Below, one piece after another: positions 16,296 through 25,143 of a stretch of DNA of 64,000 nucleotides; position 1 is the stretch's first letter, and each line of letters starts with the position of its first letter. The translations under genes were made by a program, and so were the position numbers. This stretch comes from Arthrobacter_H rhombi. GTDB taxonomy: Bacteria > Actinomycetota > Actinomycetes > Actinomycetales > Micrococcaceae. The stretch lies in the NCBI RefSeq assembly GCF_039526245.1, contig NZ_BAAAIV010000019.1:1-64000 (forward strand), given 5' to 3'. The notes under the pieces are model-generated. The model was given only the letters and a program-made list of their open reading frames with translations, was not told the DNA's origin and searched no databases.

Positions 16296-17117
16296 ATGGC
16301 TGAGAACACCACAGGAACCGCCCGGGACGGCGAGGCCGCAGTGCACACCCCGGCCCGGTATCCCGATGTCTTTTCACTGGAAGGTCGTTCAGCCCTGGTG
16401 ACCGGTGCCGGTGCCGGCATCGGCGAGGCCATTGCCCGGGCCTTTGCCGCCGCCGGGGCCGCAGTCCTCGTGACCGACCTCAACGAGGAAGCCGCGCGGT
16501 CCGTCGCCGAGGGCATCGTGGCCGACGGTGGTCGTGCCGAGTCCGCGGCCCTGGACGTGCGGAATGCCGAACAAGCGGCGGCCGCGGCCCGGCAGGCCGC
16601 CGGGCTGAACGGCGGGACGTTGAACATCCTCGTCAACAATGCCGGGGCCATCGCCCCGGCCATGTTCCCGAAAATGACCGCCGAGCAGTTCGAATTCGTG
16701 GTCGGCGTCCACCTCGTCGGTTCCTTCACGGTCAGCCAGGCGGCCCAGGAATACCTGCCCGATGACGGCACCGGCCGCATCCTCAACGTCACCTCGGCCG
16801 CCGGGCTGACCGGCACGATCGGCCAGATCAACTACGGTTCCGCCAAGGCCGGCATCATCGGACTCACGAAATCGCTGGCCAAGGAACTGGCCCGCCGCCA
16901 GATCACCGTCAACGCATTGGCTCCCCTGGCCGCCACGGCCATGACGGAAACGGTGCGGACCAACGAGAAGCTTTCGGCAAAGCAGCTGGCCCGGATAGCC
17001 ATGGGACGCTGGGCCACACCGGAGGAGATCGCGCCCAGTTTTGTCTTCTTCGCATCCGATGCGGCCAGCTACATCACTGGCCAGGTATTGCCGGTCGACG
17101 GCGGAACGGTGGTCTGA
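16296..17117 (+). CDS. SDR-family 3-hydroxyacyl-CoA dehydrogenase/3-oxoacyl reductase-like protein
   Basis: This 273-residue classical SDR has the TGAGAGIG cofactor motif (about residues 36-43), NNAG, an active-site serine in VTSAAG and YGSAKAG giving Tyr-x3-Lys. It ends ASYITGQVLPVDGG. The ATG begins one base after the dehydrogenase stop codon, so translation is probably coupled. In context it would oxidise a 3-hydroxyacyl-CoA formed after hydration of the enoyl-CoA. The next gene, a thiolase, would cleave the 3-oxo product. Confidence 0.85.
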   Translation: MAENTTGTARDGEAAVHTPARYPDVFSLEGRSALVTGAGAGIGEAIARAFAAAGAAVLVTDLNEEAARSVAEGIVADGGRAESAALDVRNAEQAAAAARQAAGLNGGTLNILVNNAGAIAPAMFPKMTAEQFEFVVGVHLVGSFTVSQAAQEYLPDDGTGRILNVTSAAGLTGTIGQINYGSAKAGIIGLTKSLAKELARRQITVNALAPLAATAMTETVRTNEKLSAKQLARIAMGRWATPEEIAPSFVFFASDAASYITGQVLPVDGGTVV

Positions 17118-17121
17118 CACG

Positions 17122-18324
17122 ATGGCACACACGAATCGCACGTTCAGCAATCCCTTCATCGAGAACGGCCGGGATGCCTGGATCGTCGAGGCATTGCGCA
17201 CGCCGATGGGCAAGTCCCACCCGGACAAGGGGTGGTTCCGGGACGTCCATCCCAACGAACTGCTGGGCCGCCTCTACACGGAGATGCTCGGCTCCACCGG
17301 GCTTGATCCGATGGATATCGAAGACCTGGTGATCGGGTGCACCGCGCCCTTTGGCGAACAATCCCGCAATGTCGCCCGCAACGCCTGGCTGCAGGCCGGG
17401 TATCCGGCCGAGGTCCCCGCCACGGTCCTGGACCGCCGCTGCGGATCTGCCCAGACCGCCGTCGAAATGGCGGCCGGGCTCGTGTCTTCCGGAACCCATG
17501 ATCTGGTGATCGCCGGTGGCGTGGAGCACATGGGCCATGTGCCGATGAACTCACCTGCGGAAATTTCCAAGCTCTATGGCGAGCCGTGGCCCGCCGAGCT
17601 GCGCGAGCTCTACGACTTCGTGCCGCAGGGCGAAAGCGCCGAACTCATTGCCGACCGCTGGGGCATCACCCGCGGGCAGATGGACGAGTTCGCCACACGC
17701 TCCCACGCCCTGGCCGCGCAGGCGGTGGCCGAGGGCAGGTTCAAGAGGGAGATGATCCCCTGGGAAACCCACGGCGAACTGCACGACAGTGACCAGTCCA
17801 TCCGTCCGGGAACCTCTGCGGAAACCCTCTCAGGTCTGAAAACCGTGTTCCGCGAAAGCGGCCGTATCACCGCCGGCTCATCCTCGCCGATCTGCGACGG
17901 TGCCGCCGGCGTGGTGCTCGCCTCCGACCAGGCCGTCGAACGCCACGGGCTCACCCGGCGGGCACGGATCCTGGACCAGACGACCGTCGGAGTCGATCCG
18001 ATCATCATGCTGACCGGTCCGATCCCGGCCACCCAGCGGCTGCTGGAGCGAAACGGCATGACGATCAACGACATCGACCTGGTCGAGATCAACGAGGCGT
18101 TCAGCTCCGTGGTCCTGGCCTGGGAGCAGGAACTGAAGCCGGACATGGACCGGGTCAACGTCAACGGCGGCGCCATCGCCCTCGGCCACCCGGTGGGTGC
18201 CACCGGCTCCCGGTTGTTCGCCACCCTGCTGGCCGAAATGGAACGCCGCGACGTGGAGATCGGCCTGGTCACCATGTGCTGTGGCGGCGGTCTCGGCACG
18301 GCGACCCTGATCCAGCGGGTCTGA
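17122..18324 (+). CDS. Thiolase (acetyl-CoA C-acyltransferase)
   Basis: This 400-residue thiolase has nucleophile Cys107 in LDRRCGSAQ, His356 in GGAIALGHPVGATG and Cys386 in MCCGGG, plus the EINEAFSS motif. It starts 4 bp after the SDR stop; an upstream in-frame ATG lies inside the SDR and is rejected. It is the second thiolase in the window and probably cleaves the 3-oxoacyl-CoA made by the two preceding genes. Confidence 0.92.
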   Translation: MAHTNRTFSNPFIENGRDAWIVEALRTPMGKSHPDKGWFRDVHPNELLGRLYTEMLGSTGLDPMDIEDLVIGCTAPFGEQSRNVARNAWLQAGYPAEVPATVLDRRCGSAQTAVEMAAGLVSSGTHDLVIAGGVEHMGHVPMNSPAEISKLYGEPWPAELRELYDFVPQGESAELIADRWGITRGQMDEFATRSHALAAQAVAEGRFKREMIPWETHGELHDSDQSIRPGTSAETLSGLKTVFRESGRITAGSSSPICDGAAGVVLASDQAVERHGLTRRARILDQTTVGVDPIIMLTGPIPATQRLLERNGMTINDIDLVEINEAFSSVVLAWEQELKPDMDRVNVNGGAIALGHPVGATGSRLFATLLAEMERRDVEIGLVTMCCGGGLGTATLIQRV

Positions 18325-18328
18325 CGAC

Positions 18329-19621
18329 ATGGACTCCATCGATTTCAGTGCGTTGTTCGCCGGGGCCGTAGGCGAAGTCCCCGGCGTCTGGTGGGGGCAG
18401 GGTGCCGGGGAACCGATGTCGCTCGTGGACTCGCTCCTGGATACCGTGGCGGACCCGGACTCCGGCGTGAATGCCGTCCGCGCCTTCAGCGGCCTGAGCC
18501 TGAACCCGCGGCTGAGCCGGGACCTACCGGACGGACTGGAGATGGTCTCCTACGGTGCGCTTGGCGAACTACGGAAGGTGGCCGCCGCCGGACGGCTGGA
18601 GATCATCCCCGCGCACTATTCGGCCTTGCCGCGCCTGTTCGCGCAGGGCAGGCTGCCAGCCGACGTCGGGCTGCTGCAGGTCTCACCGCCGGACCGCAAT
18701 GGGCGCGTTTCGCTGGGCATCGGCGTCGACTATTGCGGTGACGCCCTGCAGCACACGCGCACGCTCGTGGCCGAGATCAACCATGCCATGCCGTTCATCG
18801 AGGACGGCCCCACCCTATCGCTGTCGGATTTCGCGGCAACCGTTGAGGTGGACCGTCCCTTGGCGACCATGCCCCTGCGCGCTCCGGACGAGGTCGACCA
18901 GGCCATCGCCGGCCATGTGGCCGGGCTGATCGAGGACGGGGCCACCCTGCAGGTCGGCGTCGGCACCCTGCCGAACGCGGTGCTCCAGGCGTTGTCCGGC
19001 CACCGGGACCTGGGCTTCCACTCGGGGATGATCACCGACGGCGTTCTCGACCTCATCGATTCCGGGGCGGTGACCGGTGCCCGCAAGGAGATCGACCCGG
19101 GCGCCGTCGTCACCGGCTCCGCGCTGGGCTCCGCCAACCTCTACCGACGACTCGGCGAGCCGGCTGGCCAGGCATGTCAGGTGTCCTTCCGCCCGGCGAG
19201 CTATACCCATGACCCGCGCGTGCTCTCCCGCTTGGGCGGTCTCGTCGCCATCAACTCCGCGCTGGAGGTCGACCTCGCCGGGCAGGTCGGTTCCGAACGC
19301 GTGGCCGGACGGTATCTGGGCGCCATTGGAGGCCAGGCGGACTTCAGCCGAGCGGCGTCCCTCACGGGGGCCCGGTCGATCATCGCGTTGCGCTCCACAT
19401 CGAGGGGGGCCTCCACCATCCGGCCCGTGCTCGACGGCGGACTGGTCACCACCGTGCGGGCAGACGTCGACGTGGTCGTCACCGAGCACGGTGCAGCCGT
19501 GCTGACGGGCCTCACCGAACGGGCCCGGGCCCTGGCCCTGATCAATATCGCGGCCGAGGAACACCGGGACGAACTTGCCCGCGCAGTCCACAACCAGAAC
19601 ATCCAGGAGGTACCGGCATGA
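18329..19621 (+). CDS. Acetyl-CoA hydrolase/CoA-transferase family protein (Cat1/4-hydroxybutyrate CoA-transferase type)
   Basis: This 430-residue protein has the two-domain family-I CoA-transferase layout. LQVGVGTLPNAVLQAL (about residues 207-222) is followed by LGFHSGMITDGVLDLI (about 228-243), and the C-terminal part contains the VVTEHGAAVLTG stretch. Characterised members carry a catalytic glutamate as HSE or HTE where this protein has Gly233 in HSG. Either the glutamate is supplied elsewhere or the protein belongs to a variant clade. It would move CoA between acids or hydrolyse a CoA ester. It overlaps the next gene by 4 bp. Confidence 0.78.
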   Translation: MDSIDFSALFAGAVGEVPGVWWGQGAGEPMSLVDSLLDTVADPDSGVNAVRAFSGLSLNPRLSRDLPDGLEMVSYGALGELRKVAAAGRLEIIPAHYSALPRLFAQGRLPADVGLLQVSPPDRNGRVSLGIGVDYCGDALQHTRTLVAEINHAMPFIEDGPTLSLSDFAATVEVDRPLATMPLRAPDEVDQAIAGHVAGLIEDGATLQVGVGTLPNAVLQALSGHRDLGFHSGMITDGVLDLIDSGAVTGARKEIDPGAVVTGSALGSANLYRRLGEPAGQACQVSFRPASYTHDPRVLSRLGGLVAINSALEVDLAGQVGSERVAGRYLGAIGGQADFSRAASLTGARSIIALRSTSRGASTIRPVLDGGLVTTVRADVDVVVTEHGAAVLTGLTERARALALINIAAEEHRDELARAVHNQNIQEVPA

Positions 19622-20565
19622 CCGCGACAACCACCAACGCCACCCCCGGCGAGGACCGTACCGTCGTGATCCGCGAGGTCGGCCCCCGCGACGGCTTCCA
19701 GAACGAACCGGAAACCATCCCGACCGCGGACAAGATCCAGCTGATCAACGAGCTCGGCCAAACCGGACTGACCCGGATCGAGGTCGCCAGCTTCGTCCGC
19801 CCGGACGTCATCCCGCAGCTCTCCGACGGCGTCGAAGTCCTGAAGGGCATCGACCTGCCGGCATCGGTCGAGCGCATGGTCCTGATCCCGAACTCCAAGG
19901 GCCTGGACAACGCCTTGGCCATCCGCGATCTCTTCGATGCGTGCACCCTGTTTGTCAGCTCCTCCGAGACCCACAACAAGGCCAACATCAACCGTACGGT
20001 CCGACAGACCATGGACGACGTCAAGGCAATGGGCAGCCGCGTTGTCGCGGAGGGCATCAAATACGGTGCGGTTATCGCCACTTCGTTCGGTTGCCCCTAC
20101 GAGGGACACGTGCCGATGGACCGGGTCCTGGACCTGGCCGAGGAGTTCGCCGAGTCCGGTGCCACCGAGCTGGGTTTCGGCGACACCACGGGCATGGCGA
20201 ATCCCGCCTACGTGAGCCGCTTCTTCACGGAAGCTGCCCGTCGGCTTCCCAACGTGGAACTCACCGCCCACTTCCACAACACCCGCGGCCAGGGCCTCGC
20301 CAATGCCTACGCGGCACTCGAGGCCGGCTGCCGCTCCTTCGAATCCAGTTTCGGGGAACTTGGCGGCTGCCCCGTCCCCAAGGGGTCCACGGGCAATATC
20401 GCCTCCGAGGACCTGATCAGCATGTTCCATGAGATGGGCGTGCAGACCGGGGTGGATCTCGAGGCGATCATCCAATCCGCACGTCACGCCCAGGACATCC
20501 TGGGACGCAAGCTGACCAGCCACTCCATCGTGGCCGGCCCCATCGGCTGGGGCACGGCCGCCTGA
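19618..20565 (+). CDS. Hydroxymethylglutaryl-CoA lyase-like protein
   Basis: This 315-residue HMGL-like TIM-barrel protein has the N-terminal EVGPRDGFQNE motif with the catalytic Arg-Asp, the metal-binding HFHNTRG and the glycine-rich GELGGCPVPKGSTGN loop with the catalytic cysteine. It would cleave 3-hydroxy-3-methylglutaryl-CoA, or a related branched 3-hydroxyacyl-CoA, to acetyl-CoA and a keto acid such as acetoacetate. It starts inside the stop region of the CoA-transferase gene (4 bp overlap). An HMG-type intermediate suggests a branched, isoprenoid-like or leucine-like substrate, and an acetoacetyl-CoA synthetase is present at 47179. Confidence 0.85.
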   Translation: MTATTTNATPGEDRTVVIREVGPRDGFQNEPETIPTADKIQLINELGQTGLTRIEVASFVRPDVIPQLSDGVEVLKGIDLPASVERMVLIPNSKGLDNALAIRDLFDACTLFVSSSETHNKANINRTVRQTMDDVKAMGSRVVAEGIKYGAVIATSFGCPYEGHVPMDRVLDLAEEFAESGATELGFGDTTGMANPAYVSRFFTEAARRLPNVELTAHFHNTRGQGLANAYAALEAGCRSFESSFGELGGCPVPKGSTGNIASEDLISMFHEMGVQTGVDLEAIIQSARHAQDILGRKLTSHSIVAGPIGWGTAA

Positions 20566-20665
20566 ACCGGCGCCGACATCGGCCGTCCAGCCCACCCCAA
20601 CTCCTCCCAACCCGGCGTCCCGTCGGCACGGGAGATCCACACCAGCCAACACGAAGGGAACGACC

Positions 20666-21424
20666 ATGACCGACCGCACCGCATTGATCACCGGAGGAGC
20701 CCAGGGCATCGGCAAGGGCATCACCACGTCGCTGGCCGAAGCCGGCTTCTCCGTGGTGATTGCCGACCTGAACCTGGACGTCGCCAAGGCCGCCGCAGAG
20801 GAACTGACCGGTCGGGGCCTGAAGGCCTCAGCCGTGAAGATGAACGTCACGGACGCGGCTTCCGTGCAGGAGGCAGTGCAGCAGGCGGAGACCCAGTCCG
20901 GGCCCATCGACGTGCTGGTCAACAACGCCGGATGGGACGATTTCATGCCGTTCCTGGACACCACCGAGGACTTCTGGGACAAGATCGTGGACCTGAACTT
21001 CAAGGGACACCTGCGCACCATCAAGGCCATCGTTCCGGGCATGATCGAGCGCGGCTTCGGCCGGGTCATCAACATCGGTTCCGACGCAGGCCGCGTCGGC
21101 TCCTCGCTCGAGGCCGTCTACTCGGGAGCGAAGGGCGGCGTCATTGCCTTCACCAAGACCCTTGCCCGAGAGGTCGCCACCAAGGGCGTCACCGCCAACG
21201 TGGTCTGCCCCGGCCCCACGGACACCCCGGCCCTACGCAAGTTCGCTGATGGTGCCGGGGACGACGCCGACAAGGTCCTTTCGGGCATGACCCGCGCCGT
21301 TCCCATGAAGCGTCTGGGCACCCCGGAGGACATCGGCCCGGCGGTCGCGTTCTTCGCCTCGGACGGTGCCGGTTTCATCACCGGCCAGACCCTGTCCGTC
21401 TCCGGCGGACTGACGATGGCATGA
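20666..21424 (+). CDS. badH: 2-hydroxycyclohexanecarboxyl-CoA dehydrogenase-like SDR
   Basis: This 252-residue classical SDR has TGGAQGIG, LVNNAGWDDFMPF, Ser139, Tyr152 and Lys156. NNAGWDxFxPF, CPGPTDT and the C-terminal GFITGQTLSVSGGLTM closely follow my memory of Rhodopseudomonas palustris BadH. That enzyme oxidises 2-hydroxycyclohexane-1-carboxyl-CoA to the 2-keto compound with NAD+. The next gene overlaps it by 4 bp and is a MenB/BadI-type ring hydrolase, exactly the partner expected. GAAGGGA precedes the ATG. A substituted ring substrate is possible. Confidence 0.8.
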   Translation: MTDRTALITGGAQGIGKGITTSLAEAGFSVVIADLNLDVAKAAAEELTGRGLKASAVKMNVTDAASVQEAVQQAETQSGPIDVLVNNAGWDDFMPFLDTTEDFWDKIVDLNFKGHLRTIKAIVPGMIERGFGRVINIGSDAGRVGSSLEAVYSGAKGGVIAFTKTLAREVATKGVTANVVCPGPTDTPALRKFADGAGDDADKVLSGMTRAVPMKRLGTPEDIGPAVAFFASDGAGFITGQTLSVSGGLTMA

Positions 21425-22248
21425 GCGTCGAAACCTGGACAGCCTTCGGCCAGTACGAGGACATCCGGTACGAGACCACCGAGGACGGGATCGCCAAGAT
21501 CACCATCAACCGCCCGGAAGTCCACAATGCCTTCCGCCCCCAGACGTTGATCGAGGTCTCCGACGCCTTGGTTACCGCCCGGGAGGACGAATCCGTGGGC
21601 GTCATCATCCTCACCGGCGCGGGGGACCAGGCCTTCTGCTCCGGGGGGGACCAGCGGGTGCGGGGCGACAGCGGGTACAAGACGGATGCGAAGGCAACCG
21701 GCCGGTTCCACGTGACCGACCTGCACGTCCAGATGAGACGGTGCCCCAAACCGATCGTTGCCATGGTCGCTGGCTGGGCCATCGGCGGCGGGCACGTCCT
21801 CCAACTCGTCTGCGATCTGGCCATTGCGGCGGACAACGCGCGGTTCGGCCAGGTGGGCCCGCGCGTCGGATCCTTTGACGGCGGCTTCGGCGCGTCGCTG
21901 CTGACTGAATTGGTGGGGGCCCGCAAGGCCAAGGAGATCTGGTTCCTCTGCCGCCAATACGATGCGGACCAGGCCCTGCAGATGGGTTTGGTCAACACCG
22001 TGGTTCCGCTGGAGCGGCTCGAAGAGGAGACGCTGGCCTGGTGCCGGGAGATGCTCGCCCTCTCTCCGTATGCCCTCCGTCTGATGAAGGCGTCTTTCCA
22101 CGCCGCCGAGGATGGGTTCGCCGGGATCCAGCAGTTGGCGCACGATGCCAATCTGTTGTTCTACGGCACGGAAGAGGCCCAGGAAGGCAGGGACGCGTTC
22201 AAGGCCAAGCGGGAGCCGGACTTCTCGAAGTTCCCGCGCCGGGCGTGA
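21421..22248 (+). CDS. badI: MenB/BadI-type crotonase, probable 2-ketocyclohexanecarboxyl-CoA hydrolase
   Basis: This 275-residue protein has the features of the MenB/BadI branch: CSGGDQRVRG, AIGGGHVLQLVCDLAIAA, FGQVGPRVGSFDGGFG and the C-terminal EGRDAFKAKREPDFSKFPR. By sequence it looks closest to MenB (naphthoate synthase), but no other menaquinone gene is nearby. It directly follows badH, so hydrolytic ring opening of a 2-ketocyclohexanecarboxyl-CoA to a pimelyl-CoA-type diacid thioester is the likely role. The paralogue at 46241 looks more like canonical BadI, so the division of labour between the two is unresolved. Confidence 0.72.
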   Translation: MSVETWTAFGQYEDIRYETTEDGIAKITINRPEVHNAFRPQTLIEVSDALVTAREDESVGVIILTGAGDQAFCSGGDQRVRGDSGYKTDAKATGRFHVTDLHVQMRRCPKPIVAMVAGWAIGGGHVLQLVCDLAIAADNARFGQVGPRVGSFDGGFGASLLTELVGARKAKEIWFLCRQYDADQALQMGLVNTVVPLERLEEETLAWCREMLALSPYALRLMKASFHAAEDGFAGIQQLAHDANLLFYGTEEAQEGRDAFKAKREPDFSKFPRRA

Positions 22249-22313
22249 TCCCGGGACCGGTTAGCTTCACGCCGGGCCCACACCCACCGTTGGCAACCTT
22301 CGAGAGGACCATC

Positions 22314-23840
22314 ATGCACCCCACTGGACTGGCCACCTGGTTCCGCCGCCGCGCCGAACGGGACGGTGCCCGTGACGCGATCTCCTTTGCCGGTACTACC
22401 CTGACCTTCGGCCAGGCGCAGGCCGCCGTCGAGGCCTTCGCAGACATGCTGGCGGCCTCCGGCGTCGCGCCGGGGGACCGGGTGGCATATGTGGGGTTCA
22501 ACCACAGCCGCTTCCTCATCGCCCTGTTCGCCACCGCACGACTCGGGGCCATCTTCGTGCCCCTGAACTTCCGGTGCACCGGCCACGAGCTCGCCTACTT
22601 CGTCCGCGACAGCGGCGCGGAGCTGCTGATCGCCGATGAAGCCCACTCGGCTCCCGTCGACGAGGTCCGCGATGACCTCGAGATCCGCAGCTACCTGCGG
22701 TTCGGCCAGGGAGTGCACGGGTGGCAGGGAATCGACGAACTTCTGGCCCGGGAACACCCCCATGTGGAGGAGGCGCCCGTGGATCCGGATTCACCGGGCG
22801 TGATCGTCTACACCTCTGGCACGACCGGAAACCCCAAGGGCGCCGTCCTCTCACATCGGAATCTGTGGACGAACAACGTGAACTGGATGCTCTCCGTGGG
22901 CTATGCCGCTGACCACGTGGCCCTGACATCGGCACCGTTGTTCCACTCCGGCGGCATGTGCGTCATGACCTTGCCCATGCTCATGGCCGGTGCCCACGTG
23001 ATCATCCACGAGAAGTTCGATCCGGGCCTCCTGCTGGACGACGTGGAGCGCTACCGGGTGACCTCGCTGTTCTTGGTCCCGGCCATGATGCAGGGAATCG
23101 GCCGCCATGAGCGTTTCGAAGCTGCCGACCTGTCCAGCATCCGCATCGTCGTTGCCGGGGCGGCGCCCGTACCCGAGTCCCTCTTGCGACTCTATGGATC
23201 GCGCGGCATCCCCGTGAGCCAGTGCTGGGGACAGACCGAGGTGGCTACAGGTGCCACATTTCTCGGGACCCGGGATGCGCTCGGCAAGCTGGGCTCCTGC
23301 GGAACCGCGGGCCTGCTCAATGAAGTCAAACTGGTCGATTTCGGTGGCACCGACATCACGGAACCGGGTGTCCGGGGCGAACTATGTGTGCGCGGTGATA
23401 CCGTCACCCCGGGCTATTGGAACATGCCGGAGGCGACGGCCGCCGCGCAGGGCGGAAACGGGTGGTTCCGCAGTGGCGATGTCGCATACCAGGACGAGGA
23501 CGGGTACTTCTACATCGTCGACCGGCTCAAGGACATGATCATCAGCGGCGGAGAGAATGTCTATTCGGCCGAAGTGGAGGATGTCCTGTATGGGCATCCC
23601 GGCGTCCAGGAGGTCGCCGTCATCGGAGTCGGAGACGAGAGATGGGGCGAACGCGTGGTGGCAGTCGTGGCACCCAAACCCGGTGTCGAACTCGACCTCG
23701 AAGCCCTCCGGGAGTTCGCCGGGGCCAAACTGGCTCGCTACAAGCTCCCCTTGGAGTTGCGGCTTGTTCCTGAGCTGCCCCGCAACGCCACGGGCAAGGT
23801 GCTCAAGCATGAACTACGTGCGCCGGCCCCCGCCGATTGA
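22314..23840 (+). CDS. AMP-forming acyl-CoA ligase (long-chain/FadD3-like class)
   Basis: This 508-residue ligase has the phosphate loop VYTSGTTGNPKGAVLSH (near residue 163), QCWGQTE, the hinge RLKDMIISGGENVYSAEVED and the lysine motif NATGKVLKHEL. It belongs to a different branch from the two AliA-like ligases. The ATG at 22314 follows GAGAGGACCATC. It is the last gene of the 15128-23840 operon and follows badH-badI. It could activate a ring-opened dicarboxylic acid or recycle an acid released by thioesterases; the substrate is not predictable from sequence. Confidence 0.86.
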   Translation: MHPTGLATWFRRRAERDGARDAISFAGTTLTFGQAQAAVEAFADMLAASGVAPGDRVAYVGFNHSRFLIALFATARLGAIFVPLNFRCTGHELAYFVRDSGAELLIADEAHSAPVDEVRDDLEIRSYLRFGQGVHGWQGIDELLAREHPHVEEAPVDPDSPGVIVYTSGTTGNPKGAVLSHRNLWTNNVNWMLSVGYAADHVALTSAPLFHSGGMCVMTLPMLMAGAHVIIHEKFDPGLLLDDVERYRVTSLFLVPAMMQGIGRHERFEAADLSSIRIVVAGAAPVPESLLRLYGSRGIPVSQCWGQTEVATGATFLGTRDALGKLGSCGTAGLLNEVKLVDFGGTDITEPGVRGELCVRGDTVTPGYWNMPEATAAAQGGNGWFRSGDVAYQDEDGYFYIVDRLKDMIISGGENVYSAEVEDVLYGHPGVQEVAVIGVGDERWGERVVAVVAPKPGVELDLEALREFAGAKLARYKLPLELRLVPELPRNATGKVLKHELRAPAPAD

Positions 23841-24301
23841 ATTAAACCCGTGGACTTCAACGGACCGGAGACCACGCCCAGTTGGGATTCGCCTCGCGAG
23901 TCCCCATCCCACTAGCGGGAAGCCGCGCTGAGTGTCAGCGCGAGCTCTGTTTTGCGTGTTCGTGGAGTCGATCCCAAGGAACGGCCGTTTTCCGTATGGC
24001 TGGCGAGGTGCGTCGCGTCGTGATCCAACCGGGCTTGACCATGCCCGCTCCGTCACTCTGCCGGGACTGCTTGATGCCCGTTCGGCGGCACTGATGTCCC
24101 GCAGAATGGCACCAACTCGGTAATCACGTGGGAAGCCCACAACGTGGAGATGCGGGCCGGCGTGGGGTCGCCGTGATGTCGTGAAGTGGAGATGAAAAGC
24201 CGGACGCCGGTTGGATTGCTGGATCGAAGACGACTTCACAAAGCGGACGCCATAAAGTATGGTCTAACCATAAACATTAGTGCTTTACCCTGGAGGTCTT
24301 G
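23841..24301. other. 461 bp intergenic region with one operator and no convincing gene
   Basis: Short frames on both strands show no recognisable domain. The only signals I see are the GntR-type operator at 24260-24270 and the GGAGG ribosome site at 24292-24296. Its length and lack of conserved coding suggest a former gene or insertion scar, but nothing in the sequence identifies one. Confidence 0.5.
24260..24270. promoter_or_regulatory. GntR/FadR-type operator (TGGTCTAACCA)
   Basis: A perfect TGGT-N3-ACCA, extended by flanking A and T to 13 bp. It lies only 32 bp upstream of the crotonase start, probably overlapping the promoter or transcription start. Confidence 0.7.
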
Positions 24302-25087
24302 ATGCCCGCAGAATTGGCTACCGAGGTGGTGACGTGGGAAACGGTCCGTCCCGGAACCATGGTTGTGACCATGGAACGGGGTCCGGCCAACGCCCTGGGC
24401 ATTCCCCTTTTGGACGGCCTGCAGGCCGCTTGTGATGCCGCCGAGAAGGCTGGTGATATCAAGGTGATGATCATTCGTTCCGCGATCGATGGCTTCTTCG
24501 CTGCAGGAGCTGACATCAAGCACCTTGGCACCATCGATGCGGGCTCCTTCACGGCTTACGGAAACCAGATGCGGGCCGCCAACGACCGCATAGCGGCAGC
24601 CTCTTTCGTCAGTATCGCCGCAGTCGACGGCCTGGCCCTCGGCGGCGGCATGGAACTGGCCATGGCCTGCACCTTCCGCGTGGGCGGCCAGCGGGCCCGC
24701 TATGGCCTACCGGAAGTCAACATCGGATTGATCCCCGGCGCCGGCGGCACTCAACGTCTACCCCGGCTCGTCGGCCGGGGCAGGGCGCTCGACATCATCC
24801 TGACGGCCCGCCATGTCCACGCCGCCGAGGCCGCCGAAATCGGGCTCGTTGACCGCTCCACCGACGGTGATGTCGTGGATGCCGCCCTGGCCTTTGCAGA
24901 CGAATTTGCAGGCGCCTCGCTGCCTGCCCAGATCGCAGGGATCCGGTCCGTCGACGCCGCATATGACCTGCCGTTTGCCGAGGGCATCCGCGTGGAGGTC
25001 GAACAAGAACAGGGACTGTTCGAGCACGGCGAGGCCGCCGAGGGCATCGACGCCTTCATCAACAAGCGCAAGCCGAACTTCGCCTGA
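24302..25087 (+). CDS. Enoyl-CoA hydratase (crotonase)
   Basis: This 261-residue protein has both glutamates of hydrating crotonases: GGGMELAMA and LPEVNIGLIPGAGGTQRLPRLVG. FAAGADIKHL forms the oxyanion segment. GGAGG stands 5 bp before the ATG at 24302; a TTG directly before it is less well placed. It heads the 24302-30225 operon behind a perfect GntR-type operator. It should hydrate a 2-enoyl-CoA, and it is the best candidate in this locus for a BadK-like cyclohexenecarboxyl-CoA hydratase, although that specificity is inferred. Confidence 0.88.
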   Translation: MPAELATEVVTWETVRPGTMVVTMERGPANALGIPLLDGLQAACDAAEKAGDIKVMIIRSAIDGFFAAGADIKHLGTIDAGSFTAYGNQMRAANDRIAAASFVSIAAVDGLALGGGMELAMACTFRVGGQRARYGLPEVNIGLIPGAGGTQRLPRLVGRGRALDIILTARHVHAAEAAEIGLVDRSTDGDVVDAALAFADEFAGASLPAQIAGIRSVDAAYDLPFAEGIRVEVEQEQGLFEHGEAAEGIDAFINKRKPNFA

Positions 25088-25143
25088 CACTGCACGGCGT
25101 CGGCACGCCATTCGGTAACCACCAGAAGGGATCATGGGACAGT

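Noticed and set aside
19201..21075. 624-codon minus-strand frame opposite the CoA-transferase, HMG-CoA lyase and badH genes
   Set aside because: Antisense of three recognised genes in tight operon order; no ribosome site or domain.
21421..22248. Menaquinone-biosynthetic MenB
   Set aside because: Sequence is MenB-like, but no other men gene is present and the gene overlaps badH in a catabolic operon, so ring hydrolysis is preferred. It stays open as an alternative.
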